This document shows positions 44,342-52,768 of a stretch of 64,000 bases of DNA, piece by piece. The position numbers were made by a program, and so were the translations under genes. The first letter of the stretch is position 1. Every line of letters starts with the position of its first letter. The DNA comes from JAABSQ01 sp964573705 (GTDB lineage: Bacteria; Desulfobacterota; Desulfobacteria; Desulfobacterales; Desulfococcaceae), in assembly GCA_964573705.1 (NCBI GenBank), contig CAZNLT010000007.1:1-64000 (forward strand). Reading direction: 5' to 3'. The notes under the pieces were generated by a model that was not told where the DNA came from, did not search any database, and saw only the letters and a list, made by a program, of their open reading frames with translations.

Positions 44342-45874
44342 ATGCTGCCGAAACTCTGCAATGACTTGATGGATGGAGGTTTTCCTCGCCGGAATCGTTT
44401 GCTCCGGGTGAAATACCTGCTTCTGATTTCGATGTCCATCTTTCTTCTCTTGGTTTCTCTATGTGAGGCTATAGAGATTATCGCCGATCCTCATATTACC
44501 TTCCTGCAAATTCCCGGTGATTCCCCTGGGGAAGTCTCCCTGTCTGTGCGGACACACCCAGGTCGATCCTACCAATGGCGACTTGAAGGCCCGGGACGTC
44601 TTATCGGAGATACAGGAAACCCCGCTATTATATATGTTGCTCCTTCAGTGCTCGATGATACGGAAGCCGCCGCTATCATCCGAATCACCGTCGCTGACAG
44701 GGAGGGAAAGAAAACCACAGATTCCTTTCCAATCCGCCTCCATGGTTCTTTTAAACCTGAACCAGTTCCCGCACCTTTTAATCCGATCAAAGATCTTTTG
44801 GAAAAGGCGGAGGCCGCTTTTAAGAAGAAAAGATTCACGACTCCGGAGAGCGTCAGCGCCTTTTCCTATTATCGAAAGGTATTGGATGAAGATCCCGAAA
44901 ATGCGGAGGCTAAAAAGGGAATCGAGCAAATTTTGGCTACCTATGAACGCCGCATCCGGAGTGCTTCGGATCCATCTCGGGCAGCTCTTTTTTTCAATCG
45001 CTATAAAATGGTCGCCGATTACCATTCAGGAGTGTCTTCCGAACCGCAGTGGAAAAAGAAGATGCCAGCGCTTATCCCGTTTACCAACCCTCCTGAGCAA
45101 ATTCCGGATAAAAAGAGACCAGACCCAAACCCAATAGTCGAAAAGACTCCCCCCCCATCACCGTTTGCTTCCGCTATGAAAAAAGGAGAAGAAGCAATGG
45201 CGAAAGGCCATCTCCGCTCGGCATCTTCTTATCTGTTTAAAGCAATGGCGTTGGGAGATCCGGCTATGATTATCCCGAAGTTGAAGGAACTGAAGCAGAT
45301 CTCTGTATCGGAGGCCATTAACGATTTAAAAGCAGAAAAGTACCGGTCTGCAGCCTTGAAGTATCGGTATGCGAGGATGATCCGCGCTTCCACGGCCGCT
45401 TCTGTTAATGGAGATGAAATTCCGGCCGACCCGATAGAGGAATGGTATCAAAACATTAGGACGACAATTTCGGACGGAGATCGGTGCTGGCGAGATCCGG
45501 ATTGCGATCTGAAATCGTCCCTTGCACATTATCAGGATGCGCTTCACCTCGACCCCATCAATCCGGAGGTGCAAAAACGCTTGAAACTGATCTCGCAAGC
45601 CCAGTACCAGCAGGGGGAGAATAAATCCTTTTTGAATATCCTGGACATAGTCATCTATGTTCCTTTAAAGAGCCATATCCTCCAATATCAAAACGCTGAG
45701 GAGATTTCGCTCAGGTCGCTAACTTTGATGGAACTGGTAGTTCTGTATCAAATGAGCATCGAATGGCTGAAGAAATATGGGGAGAATTCAAAAGAGTTCA
45801 TCTCCATTATAGAGAGTTTTGAAGAACAATACGAAGAATACAAAAAAGTAATTGAAAGTTTAACAAACCGATAG
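44342..45874 (+). CDS. Membrane-anchored Ig-like and TPR-like protein
   Basis: About 510 residues. A signal or anchor helix (YLLLISMSIFLLLVSLCEA) is followed by an Ig-like domain (YQWRLEGPGRLIGDTGNPAIIYVAP) that closely mirrors domain 1 of the preceding protein, then a helical TPR-like part (FSYYRKVLDEDPENAEAKKGIEQILATYERR; HYQDALHLDPINPEVQKRLKLI). The start is uncertain: ATG 44342, TTG 44330 and ATG 44369 are in frame and none has a clear ribosome site; overlap with the previous stop suggests coupling. Probably periplasmic. Confidence 0.75.
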   Translation: MLPKLCNDLMDGGFPRRNRLLRVKYLLLISMSIFLLLVSLCEAIEIIADPHITFLQIPGDSPGEVSLSVRTHPGRSYQWRLEGPGRLIGDTGNPAIIYVAPSVLDDTEAAAIIRITVADREGKKTTDSFPIRLHGSFKPEPVPAPFNPIKDLLEKAEAAFKKKRFTTPESVSAFSYYRKVLDEDPENAEAKKGIEQILATYERRIRSASDPSRAALFFNRYKMVADYHSGVSSEPQWKKKMPALIPFTNPPEQIPDKKRPDPNPIVEKTPPPSPFASAMKKGEEAMAKGHLRSASSYLFKAMALGDPAMIIPKLKELKQISVSEAINDLKAEKYRSAALKYRYARMIRASTAASVNGDEIPADPIEEWYQNIRTTISDGDRCWRDPDCDLKSSLAHYQDALHLDPINPEVQKRLKLISQAQYQQGENKSFLNILDIVIYVPLKSHILQYQNAEEISLRSLTLMELVVLYQMSIEWLKKYGENSKEFISIIESFEEQYEEYKKVIESLTNR

Positions 45875-45908
45875 CGCTCATTCAACCCTACGGATCAGGA
45901 GGTTTTCC

Positions 45909-46991
45909 ATGAATCAACAACCGATGAATCTATCCCGTACCGGCATATTTATCCTCTATCTGATGCTTCTGTCGGTATGGAGTTGTGCTTCGGCGCCGTC
46001 CCTGAAAAAAACCGAAGATATGGTAATAAAAGCGGAAGATAGCTTTCGTATCACACAAGGCGCCGCCAAAGGACAAAAAGAACACCAGGATGCATTAAAA
46101 AAATCAGAAGCATACCTGATGAAAGCAGGAAAGCATTGGAAGGCCCGCCGCAGTAGATGGGCCTATAAAAATGCCGTGGAAAGTTTTCTGATTTCGAAAG
46201 GAATCCTTCGGCAGGTTTATGTTGCGGAAATCGTACCCCTTGCCGAAAAAAACCTGTCACTGATTGAAAACAAAGTGGCTGCGGACCCTGAAAACCCGCT
46301 GAAGTTCTACATACCGAAGCTTCAGGAGATCATCAATCTCAAAAAACCTGTCCAAGAAGGAGTGGAGTTCCCTGGAATTCATCTTATGGTAGAAGATGCT
46401 GGAACAACGGTAATTGACAGTGGACTCGGCTATGAAACCCAACAAGATGAGGAAATCGATTCCGACGTCACCTTCGCATTCGGAAAATATAAGCTTTCGT
46501 CAAAGGGGATGGACCTAATTCAGAAACTGACAACGGAAGATATTATGCCGGCTCGCAACCGATACGCTGAGCACAACCAGGGAAAAGCACCAAACACTTA
46601 TATCCATATTAATGGGTACACAGATGAAGCTGGCTTTATAGAGAGGGGTCCTTTGTTCAGGGAACTCAAGGAAGACGTGAACAATCTACCCGAGCAATTG
46701 GAAGAACGAAGAAAGTATTTGAATCAGCGCCTTTCCATGTTTCGTGCTCGTGATATTAAACGACACATAGAAAAAACTTACATTGGAACCGAGGGTGCGG
46801 ATGCTCTCGATCATGTAATCATAACCATTAGCGGACGGGGGGAAGCTTACCCGTATCCGCCGGAACATGTTTATCCTTCTTACCAGAGAAAAGATCAACG
46901 AAGGCGAATTTGTAAAATTTATTTTTCTCTAAAATATGGAGATACCCCACCAGTTCAGGAACAAGATCCCCTTAAACAAGTAAGCTACTAA
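45909..46991 (+). CDS. OmpA-like peptidoglycan-associated lipoprotein
   Basis: 360 residues from ATG 45909 (TCAGGAGGTTTTCC upstream). Lipobox SVWSC gives acyl-Cys ~26. A coiled/helical region precedes a C-terminal OmpA-type domain with the usual elements: DVTFAFGKYKLSSKGMDLIQKL (strand and helix), YIHINGYTDEAGF (the NGYTD loop) and a RRRICKIYF closing strand; the domain has a long insert (about 245-300) before its last strand. Likely anchors the system to peptidoglycan in the outer membrane. Last gene of the rightward operon. Confidence 0.78.
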   Translation: MNQQPMNLSRTGIFILYLMLLSVWSCASAPSLKKTEDMVIKAEDSFRITQGAAKGQKEHQDALKKSEAYLMKAGKHWKARRSRWAYKNAVESFLISKGILRQVYVAEIVPLAEKNLSLIENKVAADPENPLKFYIPKLQEIINLKKPVQEGVEFPGIHLMVEDAGTTVIDSGLGYETQQDEEIDSDVTFAFGKYKLSSKGMDLIQKLTTEDIMPARNRYAEHNQGKAPNTYIHINGYTDEAGFIERGPLFRELKEDVNNLPEQLEERRKYLNQRLSMFRARDIKRHIEKTYIGTEGADALDHVIITISGRGEAYPYPPEHVYPSYQRKDQRRRICKIYFSLKYGDTPPVQEQDPLKQVSY

Positions 46992-47285
46992 ATTTCGATC
47001 TGACTATAGCCTACTTTGCCTCTTTGAAGAGCGAAGATTTTTGGGTTTGAAATATTCCTGGCCTCCCCGGATGGACCTCGTTCTTTGAAAAATTAACAAG
47101 GTGCGATAATTTTAGGTGCTGAATGAAAAATCCACCAATCATCACGACCAGATTATCGCTAATTACAGCATTGGGTTTGAAAGCCTTGTAAAGGCGCGCA
47201 TCGCTCAACAGCGATATCAAGGTTCTGCCGAGCGCTCAGCGGCTTCTTCTGCCCAAATGGCTTAGAATACCGCGTCAACACCTCA

Positions 47286-47309
47286 TCCGCAGTCCGCAGT
47301 CCGCAGTCC
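47286..47309. repeat. Short heptamer array
   Basis: TCCGCAG repeated three times plus TCC. The same unit length as the array at 27 kb but another sequence. Confidence 0.85.
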
Positions 47310-47437
47310 CTCCAGGAGAAGAACCTAAACTATTAACTGAAACAGACAAGACAGACCCGAGGCGGTCAACCAGGAGGCGGTTTTCAAGCCGGAAAAAACA
47401 ATATCGGGATAAGCGGCAGCAATTCGGAAGCAAAAAC

Positions 47438-47472
47438 AAAAAAAGGGCTAACCAAATAACGGATAACCCCTT
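47438..47472 (-). terminator. Terminator of tRNA-Trp
   Basis: On the minus strand an imperfect stem (GGGGTTA / TTAGCCC region) followed by seven T residues, ~10 bases past the tRNA 3' end. Confidence 0.5.
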
Positions 47473-47480
47473 GAGTGAGA

Positions 47481-47557
47481 TGGCAGGCCAGGAAGGATTC
47501 GAACCCTCGATCTACGGATTTGGAGTCCGTCGCATTAACCAGCTATGCTACTGGCCT
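47481..47557 (-). tRNA. tRNA-Trp (anticodon CCA)
   Basis: Cloverleaf read on the minus strand: acceptor AGGCCAG pairs with CTGGCCT, discriminator G and an encoded CCA end; D arm AGCATAGCTGGTTAATGC; anticodon loop CTCCAAA giving CCA; T arm GAGGG-TTCGAAT-CCTTC. 77 nt with CCA. Its 3' end faces the 33-47 kb block. Confidence 0.95.
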
Positions 47558-47634
47558 GCATCAGGAAGACTTGTAATATATTTCGGGCCGGGTTTCAAGG
47601 GCTATTTTCAATTTTTTGTGCGGGCGAACTCGGT

Positions 47635-47662
47635 TTGACATACCCGGCAGGCTTCTTATTTT
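47635..47662 (+). promoter_or_regulatory. Sigma70-type promoter of aprB
   Basis: TTGACA, 16 bases, TATTTT, ending 81 bases upstream of the aprB ATG. Confidence 0.6.
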
Positions 47663-47743
47663 TTGACTGTTTAACACGACCTCGGCCCTACCGGAATGGA
47701 CGGTGGCGAGGTCCCAATTCAATTCCACAAGGAGGTATTTTTA

Positions 47744-48181
47744 ATGCCGAGTTTTGTCATTAATGAGAAATGCGACGGCTGCAAGGGCGGCGAGAAGACC
47801 GCTTGTATGTACATCTGCCCCAACGATCTGATGGTCCTGGAGCCCAATTCCATGAAGGCCTATAACCAGGAACCGGATCAGTGCTGGGAATGTTTCTCCT
47901 GTGTCAAAATCTGCCCCACCCAGGCCATCGAAGTCAGAGGCTATGCGGATTTCGTTCCGTTGGGAAGCAGCATCATGCCGATGATGGGCACCGAGGACGT
48001 GATGTGGACCTGCAAGTTCCGAAACGGAACCATCAAGCGGTTCAAGTTCCCCATCCGGACCACTCCGGAGGGGGAATCCAACGCCTATGCGGACCTTCAG
48101 GGGAAGGATCTGGACAGCGAACTGCTTTCCACCGAGGAAGCGGACAGCTACGAGATCCCCAAACCCCAGGCGACCGTCTAA
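47744..48181 (+). CDS. aprB: Adenylylsulfate reductase, beta subunit
   Basis: Iron-sulfur subunit of APS reductase, which reduces adenosine 5'-phosphosulfate to sulfite in dissimilatory sulfate reduction. 145 residues from ATG 47744 behind ACAAGGAGGT. Two [4Fe-4S] cluster motifs: CDGCKGGEKTACMYICPNDL near the N-terminus and CWECFSCVKICPTQAIEV at about 46-63; the C-terminal part (VMWTCKFRNGTIKRFKFPIRTTPEG) wraps the alpha subunit. Length normal and cysteines complete. Unusually, no aprA follows: a strong terminator lies 53 bases downstream, then convergent genes. Confidence 0.95.
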   Translation: MPSFVINEKCDGCKGGEKTACMYICPNDLMVLEPNSMKAYNQEPDQCWECFSCVKICPTQAIEVRGYADFVPLGSSIMPMMGTEDVMWTCKFRNGTIKRFKFPIRTTPEGESNAYADLQGKDLDSELLSTEEADSYEIPKPQATV

Positions 48182-48233
48182 ACGAGCGGTCCGGGGGATA
48201 ACTTTTCCCCTCGCATGGACATAACGACAGGCG

Positions 48234-48284
48234 ATGCAAGGGAGCGCACACGATGTCAAGCGCTTCCTTGCATTTCAGTTTTTT
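48234..48284. terminator. Rho-independent terminator after aprB
   Basis: 14-bp stem ATGCAAGGGAGCGC / GCGCTTCCTTGCAT (one G-T pair) with a 12-nt loop, followed by TTTTTT (48279-48284). It also overlaps the end of the convergent gene at 48283. Confidence 0.88.
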
Positions 48285-48546
48285 ACAGAATCTTACCGAT
48301 CGATCCCTTCTGCCCCCATTCGGCCAGTAGATGTTCATAGGCCGCGATCGTGGCCGCCTCGACGATTTCGATGACGATCCCCTTTCCTTCCCAGCCATGG
48401 CCCTCCCGAATATAGAGGTCTTTTAATCGGGCACGGATATCATCCAGCCGGAAATTCGGGTCCATTTCCCGCTGAATCCGGGTCTGTCGAATGGTGGTTT
48501 CAAATACCTCTTCATACTTTTCTTTTTGCCAATCCTGATCGAACAT
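48283..48546 (-). CDS. Small conserved-looking hypothetical protein
   Basis: 87 residues, charged and helical, no signal peptide. Sequence such as MDPNFRLDDIRARLKDLYIREGHGWEGKGIVIEIVEAATIAAYEHLLAEW is well ordered and ends ahead of the shared terminator. It lies directly downstream of the photolyase gene, starting 24 bases past its stop, so it is likely co-transcribed with it. No function known to me. Confidence 0.72.
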   Translation of the reverse strand: MFDQDWQKEKYEEVFETTIRQTRIQREMDPNFRLDDIRARLKDLYIREGHGWEGKGIVIEIVEAATIAAYEHLLAEWGQKGSIGKIL

Positions 48547-48570
48547 GCCGCTCCTTGGTTTGTACCTGGG

Positions 48571-49956
48571 TTATGAATCCGCATCGGAATGGCGCGCCAT
48601 GCGCTCTTCAACTTTCTTTACATAGCCGTCGATATCGCACTTCCGCTCCAATCCCGATGCCGCCATATACCGGACCTTACCAAAGATCGGCCGCTCTTTC
48701 CAGGCCCGGTCGTGAAGCCCGAAGATCCATCCCACATTGGCGTAGGAGGCCGGGTCGCGTCCGTCCAGGAAGTATTTGTTGTTGAGATACAGCAAGGTCT
48801 CATAAGCGTATTCCGGGGTGTTGCACCATTCCAGCACCTTTTTTCCCCAGTACATCCGCATGTAGTTGTGCATGAATCCGGTGTGGCGCATCTCCTTCAT
48901 GGCGGCGTTCCAATACGGATCGTGGGTTTCGGCGTTTTCCATCTGCTTTCGGGTGTACCGGTGGGGCCGGTCATCCGACTTGTGGGCGAGGAGGGTCTCC
49001 CGGGCCCACCCGGGGAGCATTCCGAACCGGTCGTAATCGGGGGTGTAATGTACAAAATTGATCGCCAACTCCCGCCGGACGAGAAGCTCCTCCAGGTAGT
49101 CGGCGGATGCCTCCGGGAAATCCTTTTCCACCGCTTTGATCTTCAGGGCCAGGTAGAGGGGGGAAATCTGGCCGAAATGGAGATAGGGGCTCATATGGGA
49201 AATATCATCGGTCTGGGGCTGATTGCTGTTTTCGCTGTACCGTTCGAGCCGGTTTTCGATAAACTCCCGAAAGCGCCGTTTGGCCTCGCCGGTTCCGCCC
49301 TTGAAATGGACGCTGACCGGCGACACATCACGGTCCAGGGACATTTCCGATATGATGGCCGCCGTATCGCCCGGATCGATGCCGTCGAGATCCAAATGGA
49401 GCGACGACTGTCGGGGCTCGGCTTCGGAAAGATCGACGAGATAGTCGTCCAGATGCTTATGGATCTTCGGACGAAAGGTCCGGGCCGCATATTCGGCTTT
49501 GGGCGAGACAATCTCCACCGGCGCCACGACATCGCTTTCCACCTGAACCAGCGCGCAATCCGCCTTTTCCGCCAAATTTTTCCGCCAGGATACCTGATGC
49601 CGGAGATACCCTCGGTCACAAACGATCAGGGCGGCGTTTCGGCCGGCCTGCAATGCCACTTCAACCGGTTCGCCTTGCTGCACAGCCATGCGGATGCCGC
49701 GATCCGCCAGAGCGGCCCGGGTCTCTTTCAATCCCTCCAGCATGAATGTGTAATGGCGGAGATTGGCTTCCGGGTAGCCATCCGTCAGCCCGAATACCAC
49801 CACCACCGGCAATCCCTGTCGATCGGCCTCGCCCACCGCATATTCCAGCGCATGGTTGTATTCGGCCCGCTGGGACTGCTGCATCCAGTAAAGCACATAG
49901 CCCCCGGTACGCAGCCCCTTTGAATTGAGTTTTTGAATGCGCGTTTCCTGGATCAT
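48571..49956 (-). CDS. phr: Class II CPD photolyase
   Basis: Light-driven repair of cyclobutane pyrimidine dimers with FAD. 461 residues if started at ATG 49956 (GGGAG six bases upstream); up to 20 more codons are open, with further Met residues. N-terminal Rossmann-like antenna domain (GGYVLYWMQQSQRAEYNHALEYAV), FAD domain with class II signatures (LLVRRELAINFVHYTPDY, MHNYMRMYWGKKVLEW, NNKYFLDGRDPASYANVGWIFG, RPIFGKVRYM). These match class II, not class I, enzymes. Confidence 0.93.
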   Translation of the reverse strand: MIQETRIQKLNSKGLRTGGYVLYWMQQSQRAEYNHALEYAVGEADRQGLPVVVVFGLTDGYPEANLRHYTFMLEGLKETRAALADRGIRMAVQQGEPVEVALQAGRNAALIVCDRGYLRHQVSWRKNLAEKADCALVQVESDVVAPVEIVSPKAEYAARTFRPKIHKHLDDYLVDLSEAEPRQSSLHLDLDGIDPGDTAAIISEMSLDRDVSPVSVHFKGGTGEAKRRFREFIENRLERYSENSNQPQTDDISHMSPYLHFGQISPLYLALKIKAVEKDFPEASADYLEELLVRRELAINFVHYTPDYDRFGMLPGWARETLLAHKSDDRPHRYTRKQMENAETHDPYWNAAMKEMRHTGFMHNYMRMYWGKKVLEWCNTPEYAYETLLYLNNKYFLDGRDPASYANVGWIFGLHDRAWKERPIFGKVRYMAASGLERKCDIDGYVKKVEERMARHSDADS

Positions 49957-50144
49957 CATCTTCTCCCTGAAATCCATCACTGTTGAAATCATATGGATGA
50001 TTTCCCTCATCATCACAGTCCATCATAATAATCAGACGAATCAGAGTTCAAGACAAAAACGCGCGGTGACTATCTTTCCCCCGCGTTGACTTTTCACCCG
50101 ATTAATCCTATAGAATATAAAAAAATCTCTCATGAGGATACCCT

Positions 50145-51689
50145 ATGAAATCGAAACCCGTTTTGGTCATCGGCGCCACCGGCTACGTGGGCGGGCGGCT
50201 GGTCCCTTTGCTGCTGGAATCCGGCTTCCGGGTCCGGGCCATGGGCCGGTCCCTGGCCAAACTGGACGCCCGGTCCTGGTCCGGCCACCCCCTCATCGAC
50301 CTGGTGGAAGGCGACATTCTGGACCTCAACTCCCTGCGGCGGGCCGCCCAGGGGTGCTGGGCCGCCCTGTATCTGGTCCACTCCATGAACGCCGCCGGAA
50401 AAAATTTCGTGGAGGCCGACCGCATCGGCGCCCAGAACATGGTGGCCGCGGCCGCGGATGCGGATCTCGACCGGATTATCTACCTGGGGGGGCTCGGCGA
50501 GGCCAAACACCATGCCCTGAGCAAGCATCTGGCCTCCCGGAAGGAGGTGGCCGAAATCCTCGCCTCCGGGCCTGTACCCACCACCGATCTGCGTGCCGGG
50601 GTGATTCTGGGGGCCGGAAGCGCCTCTTTTGAAATTCTTCGGTATACGGTGGAGCGGCTCCCCTTCATGCTGGCGCCCAGCTGGGTTCGCACCCTGAATC
50701 AGTCCATCTCCATTCGGAATGTTCTGTATTATCTTCGGGGGTGTCTTGAGAACGACGAGGTCCGGGGGCAGACCCTGGATATCGGAGGGCCCGACATTCT
50801 CACCTACCAAAACCTTGCTGAAATCTACGCCGAAGAAGCCGGACTGCCCAAACGGGTCATCATCCCGGTGCCCTTTATCTCCCCCGGCTTCAGCGCCTTT
50901 CTGATCCACCTGCTGACCCCGGTCCCTAAAACTATCGCCGTGCCTCTGGTGGAAGGGCTTCGCAATGAATCGATCTGCCGGGAGCACCGCATTCGGTCGA
51001 TCATTCCACAGGAACTCCTCTCCGCCCGGGAGACGGTCCGCCTGTCCCTGAAACGGGTTCGGGAACAGGCCGTCCCCACCTGCTGGTCCGACGCCGGATG
51101 TCTGATGCCCCCGGAATGGACCTACTGCGGGGACGAAGGCTATACCGGCGGCACCATCATGGAATGCGGGTACCGGATTCAATTGCGGGCGACGCCGAAG
51201 GAGATCTGGAACCGAGTGGTCCGGATGGGCGGCAACACCGGCTACTATTTCGGGAATGTTCTCTGGAGGCTTCGAGGACTGGCCGACCGGCTCATCGGCG
51301 GATACGGCCTGCGCCGGGGAAGACGCCACCCGGTTCGGCTCGGGGTGGGCGACGCTCTCGATTTCTGGCGGGTGCTGGAAATGGACCCGCCGAACCGCCT
51401 TCTGCTGTTGGCCGAGATGAAACTCCCCGGTGAAGCCCTCTTCGACATCCGCATCACGCCTCAGGAAAACGGCGTCACCGAAGTGCTCTACCTTTCCCGG
51501 TTTCTTCCCCGTGGTTTGGGCGGCATTCTCTACTGGTACGGTCTGTTCCCCTTTCATCAGCAGGTGTTTCGAGGCATGCTGACGGGGCTGGCACAGGCCG
51601 TGGACCGCCCGGTGGTCTCCGGGCCTCACCGGTTCACCCCCAAAATCCCGGACAGCTGCCCCCCGCCCTGGGAATGGCTCGGAAAATAG
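50145..51689 (+). CDS. SDR-family NAD(P)-binding protein with DUF2867 domain
   Basis: 514 residues in two parts. Residues 1-~290 form an atypical short-chain dehydrogenase/NmrA-like fold starting VLVIGATGYVGGRLVPLL, with no Tyr-x3-Lys pair visible. Residues ~330-490 match DUF2867 (GGTIMECGYRIQLRATPKEIWNRVV; LRLGVGDALDFWRVL; LLLLAEMKLPGEA), a lipid-binding-like domain. The family is widespread and uncharacterised; a role in lipid or quinone handling is guesswork. It begins right after the AT-rich divergent promoter region of the photolyase gene. Confidence 0.85.
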   Translation: MKSKPVLVIGATGYVGGRLVPLLLESGFRVRAMGRSLAKLDARSWSGHPLIDLVEGDILDLNSLRRAAQGCWAALYLVHSMNAAGKNFVEADRIGAQNMVAAAADADLDRIIYLGGLGEAKHHALSKHLASRKEVAEILASGPVPTTDLRAGVILGAGSASFEILRYTVERLPFMLAPSWVRTLNQSISIRNVLYYLRGCLENDEVRGQTLDIGGPDILTYQNLAEIYAEEAGLPKRVIIPVPFISPGFSAFLIHLLTPVPKTIAVPLVEGLRNESICREHRIRSIIPQELLSARETVRLSLKRVREQAVPTCWSDAGCLMPPEWTYCGDEGYTGGTIMECGYRIQLRATPKEIWNRVVRMGGNTGYYFGNVLWRLRGLADRLIGGYGLRRGRRHPVRLGVGDALDFWRVLEMDPPNRLLLLAEMKLPGEALFDIRITPQENGVTEVLYLSRFLPRGLGGILYWYGLFPFHQQVFRGMLTGLAQAVDRPVVSGPHRFTPKIPDSCPPPWEWLGK

Positions 51690-51760
51690 CCTATTGATTC
51701 AGGCCCGGGGAGCGATTACTGTACTCGGGTAGACCTGATGATGAAAGGGAATACCGATAC

Positions 51761-52768
51761 ATGAAAAGAATCCTCCTCTGGAGCCTTTGCCTGCTCGGTC
51801 TGTTTTCCGGAACCGGTTTCGCCGATGAAGTGCTGACGGTTCAGCCGGCTCAGAAAACGCTTCAGCTCACCGGCTATACCCGCAGCGATACGACCTTGAC
51901 CCTCTCCTCGGAGGTGGCGGGAAAGGTCGAGGCGGTCCATTATGAGGTGGGCGATCCTATCGGCGAAAAACCCTTCGCCGAAATCGACTCCACCTTTATC
52001 GATTTTCAGATCGAGACCACCCGCCAGTCCCTTCGAAAGATTCAGGCGGCCCAGAAAAAGAACGCTTCTCGGATCGCCTATCTTCAAAAGGAATTCGACC
52101 GGCTCAACCGTCTTTTTCAGAGGGATGTGGGTACCGAATCCCGTCTGGATGAAGCCCGGGAACAGCTCAACCAGGCCCGACTGGAGGCCGATACCCTGGC
52201 CGCCGAAGAGGGAGCCCTGAAAGTGGCTCTGGCCGAACTTCAGGAGCGCCGCCGGCGCCATGAGATTTCCGCTCCGAAAGGCTGGATTGTGGTGGGCCGC
52301 CGGGTGGAACCCGGTGAAATCGTCACGGTCAACACGCCCCTGGCGGAGATCGCCGATTTCAGGAACCTGGTGGTGCCGCTTTCGGTGACCGGTCAGGAGC
52401 TGGCGGCGATGCGAGCCCTTCCCGAGGTCTTCGAGGCCCGGCTGGATGGGGAGCCGATCCGGGCGCGCATCCAATGGGTCAATCCCGAATTCGATGAAAA
52501 GACCCGAAAGCTTTCCACCGAACTGGTCCTGGTCGACTACGACGGCGAGCGCCGGGGCGGGCTTCGCTTCACCCTGCCCTTGCGGATCCAGTCCGAAGGG
52601 CTGTGGGTGCCCAAATCGGCCGTGGTCAGCCGGTACGAGAATCCCCGGCTCACCCTGAAGAAATCCGGTGAAACCCTGTCGGTCATGGTTCTGGGAGAAT
52701 CCGGTGAATACCTGATCGTCGCCGACCACCCGCGGTTGTCTGTGGGAACGGAGCTTGCCGCCCCATGA
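51761..52768 (+). CDS. RND efflux periplasmic adaptor (HlyD/AcrA family)
   Basis: 335-residue membrane-fusion protein with a signal peptide (LLWSLCLLGLFSGTGFADE), a biotinyl-lipoyl half-motif (LSSEVAGKVEAVHYEVGDPIGEKPFAEID), a long coiled-coil hairpin (QTTRQSLRKIQ-like, about 85-165), and the second lipoyl half (ISAPKGWIVVGRRVEPGEIV). No lipobox Cys was seen, so it is soluble or anchored through its leader. Overlaps the pump gene by four bases. Confidence 0.92.
   Translation: MKRILLWSLCLLGLFSGTGFADEVLTVQPAQKTLQLTGYTRSDTTLTLSSEVAGKVEAVHYEVGDPIGEKPFAEIDSTFIDFQIETTRQSLRKIQAAQKKNASRIAYLQKEFDRLNRLFQRDVGTESRLDEAREQLNQARLEADTLAAEEGALKVALAELQERRRRHEISAPKGWIVVGRRVEPGEIVTVNTPLAEIADFRNLVVPLSVTGQELAAMRALPEVFEARLDGEPIRARIQWVNPEFDEKTRKLSTELVLVDYDGERRGGLRFTLPLRIQSEGLWVPKSAVVSRYENPRLTLKKSGETLSVMVLGESGEYLIVADHPRLSVGTELAAP

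Larger units (their letters stand above)
46992..47480. other. Intergenic region before tRNA-Trp (489 bp)
   Basis: No supported gene. It holds the tRNA terminator at 47438-47472 and a short heptamer array at 47286-47309. The leftward frame at 47011-47220 (69 codons) has no ribosome site or recognised match and could be remnant DNA. Confidence 0.55.

Noticed and set aside
47011..47220. 69-codon leftward reading frame before the tRNA
   Set aside because: No ribosome site or recognised similarity; could be decayed DNA.
47481..47557. Attachment-site duplication of the tRNA 3' end
   Set aside because: No second copy of the tRNA tail was found near 33 kb; only an 8-10 base GGGATAACCC chance match at 33481.
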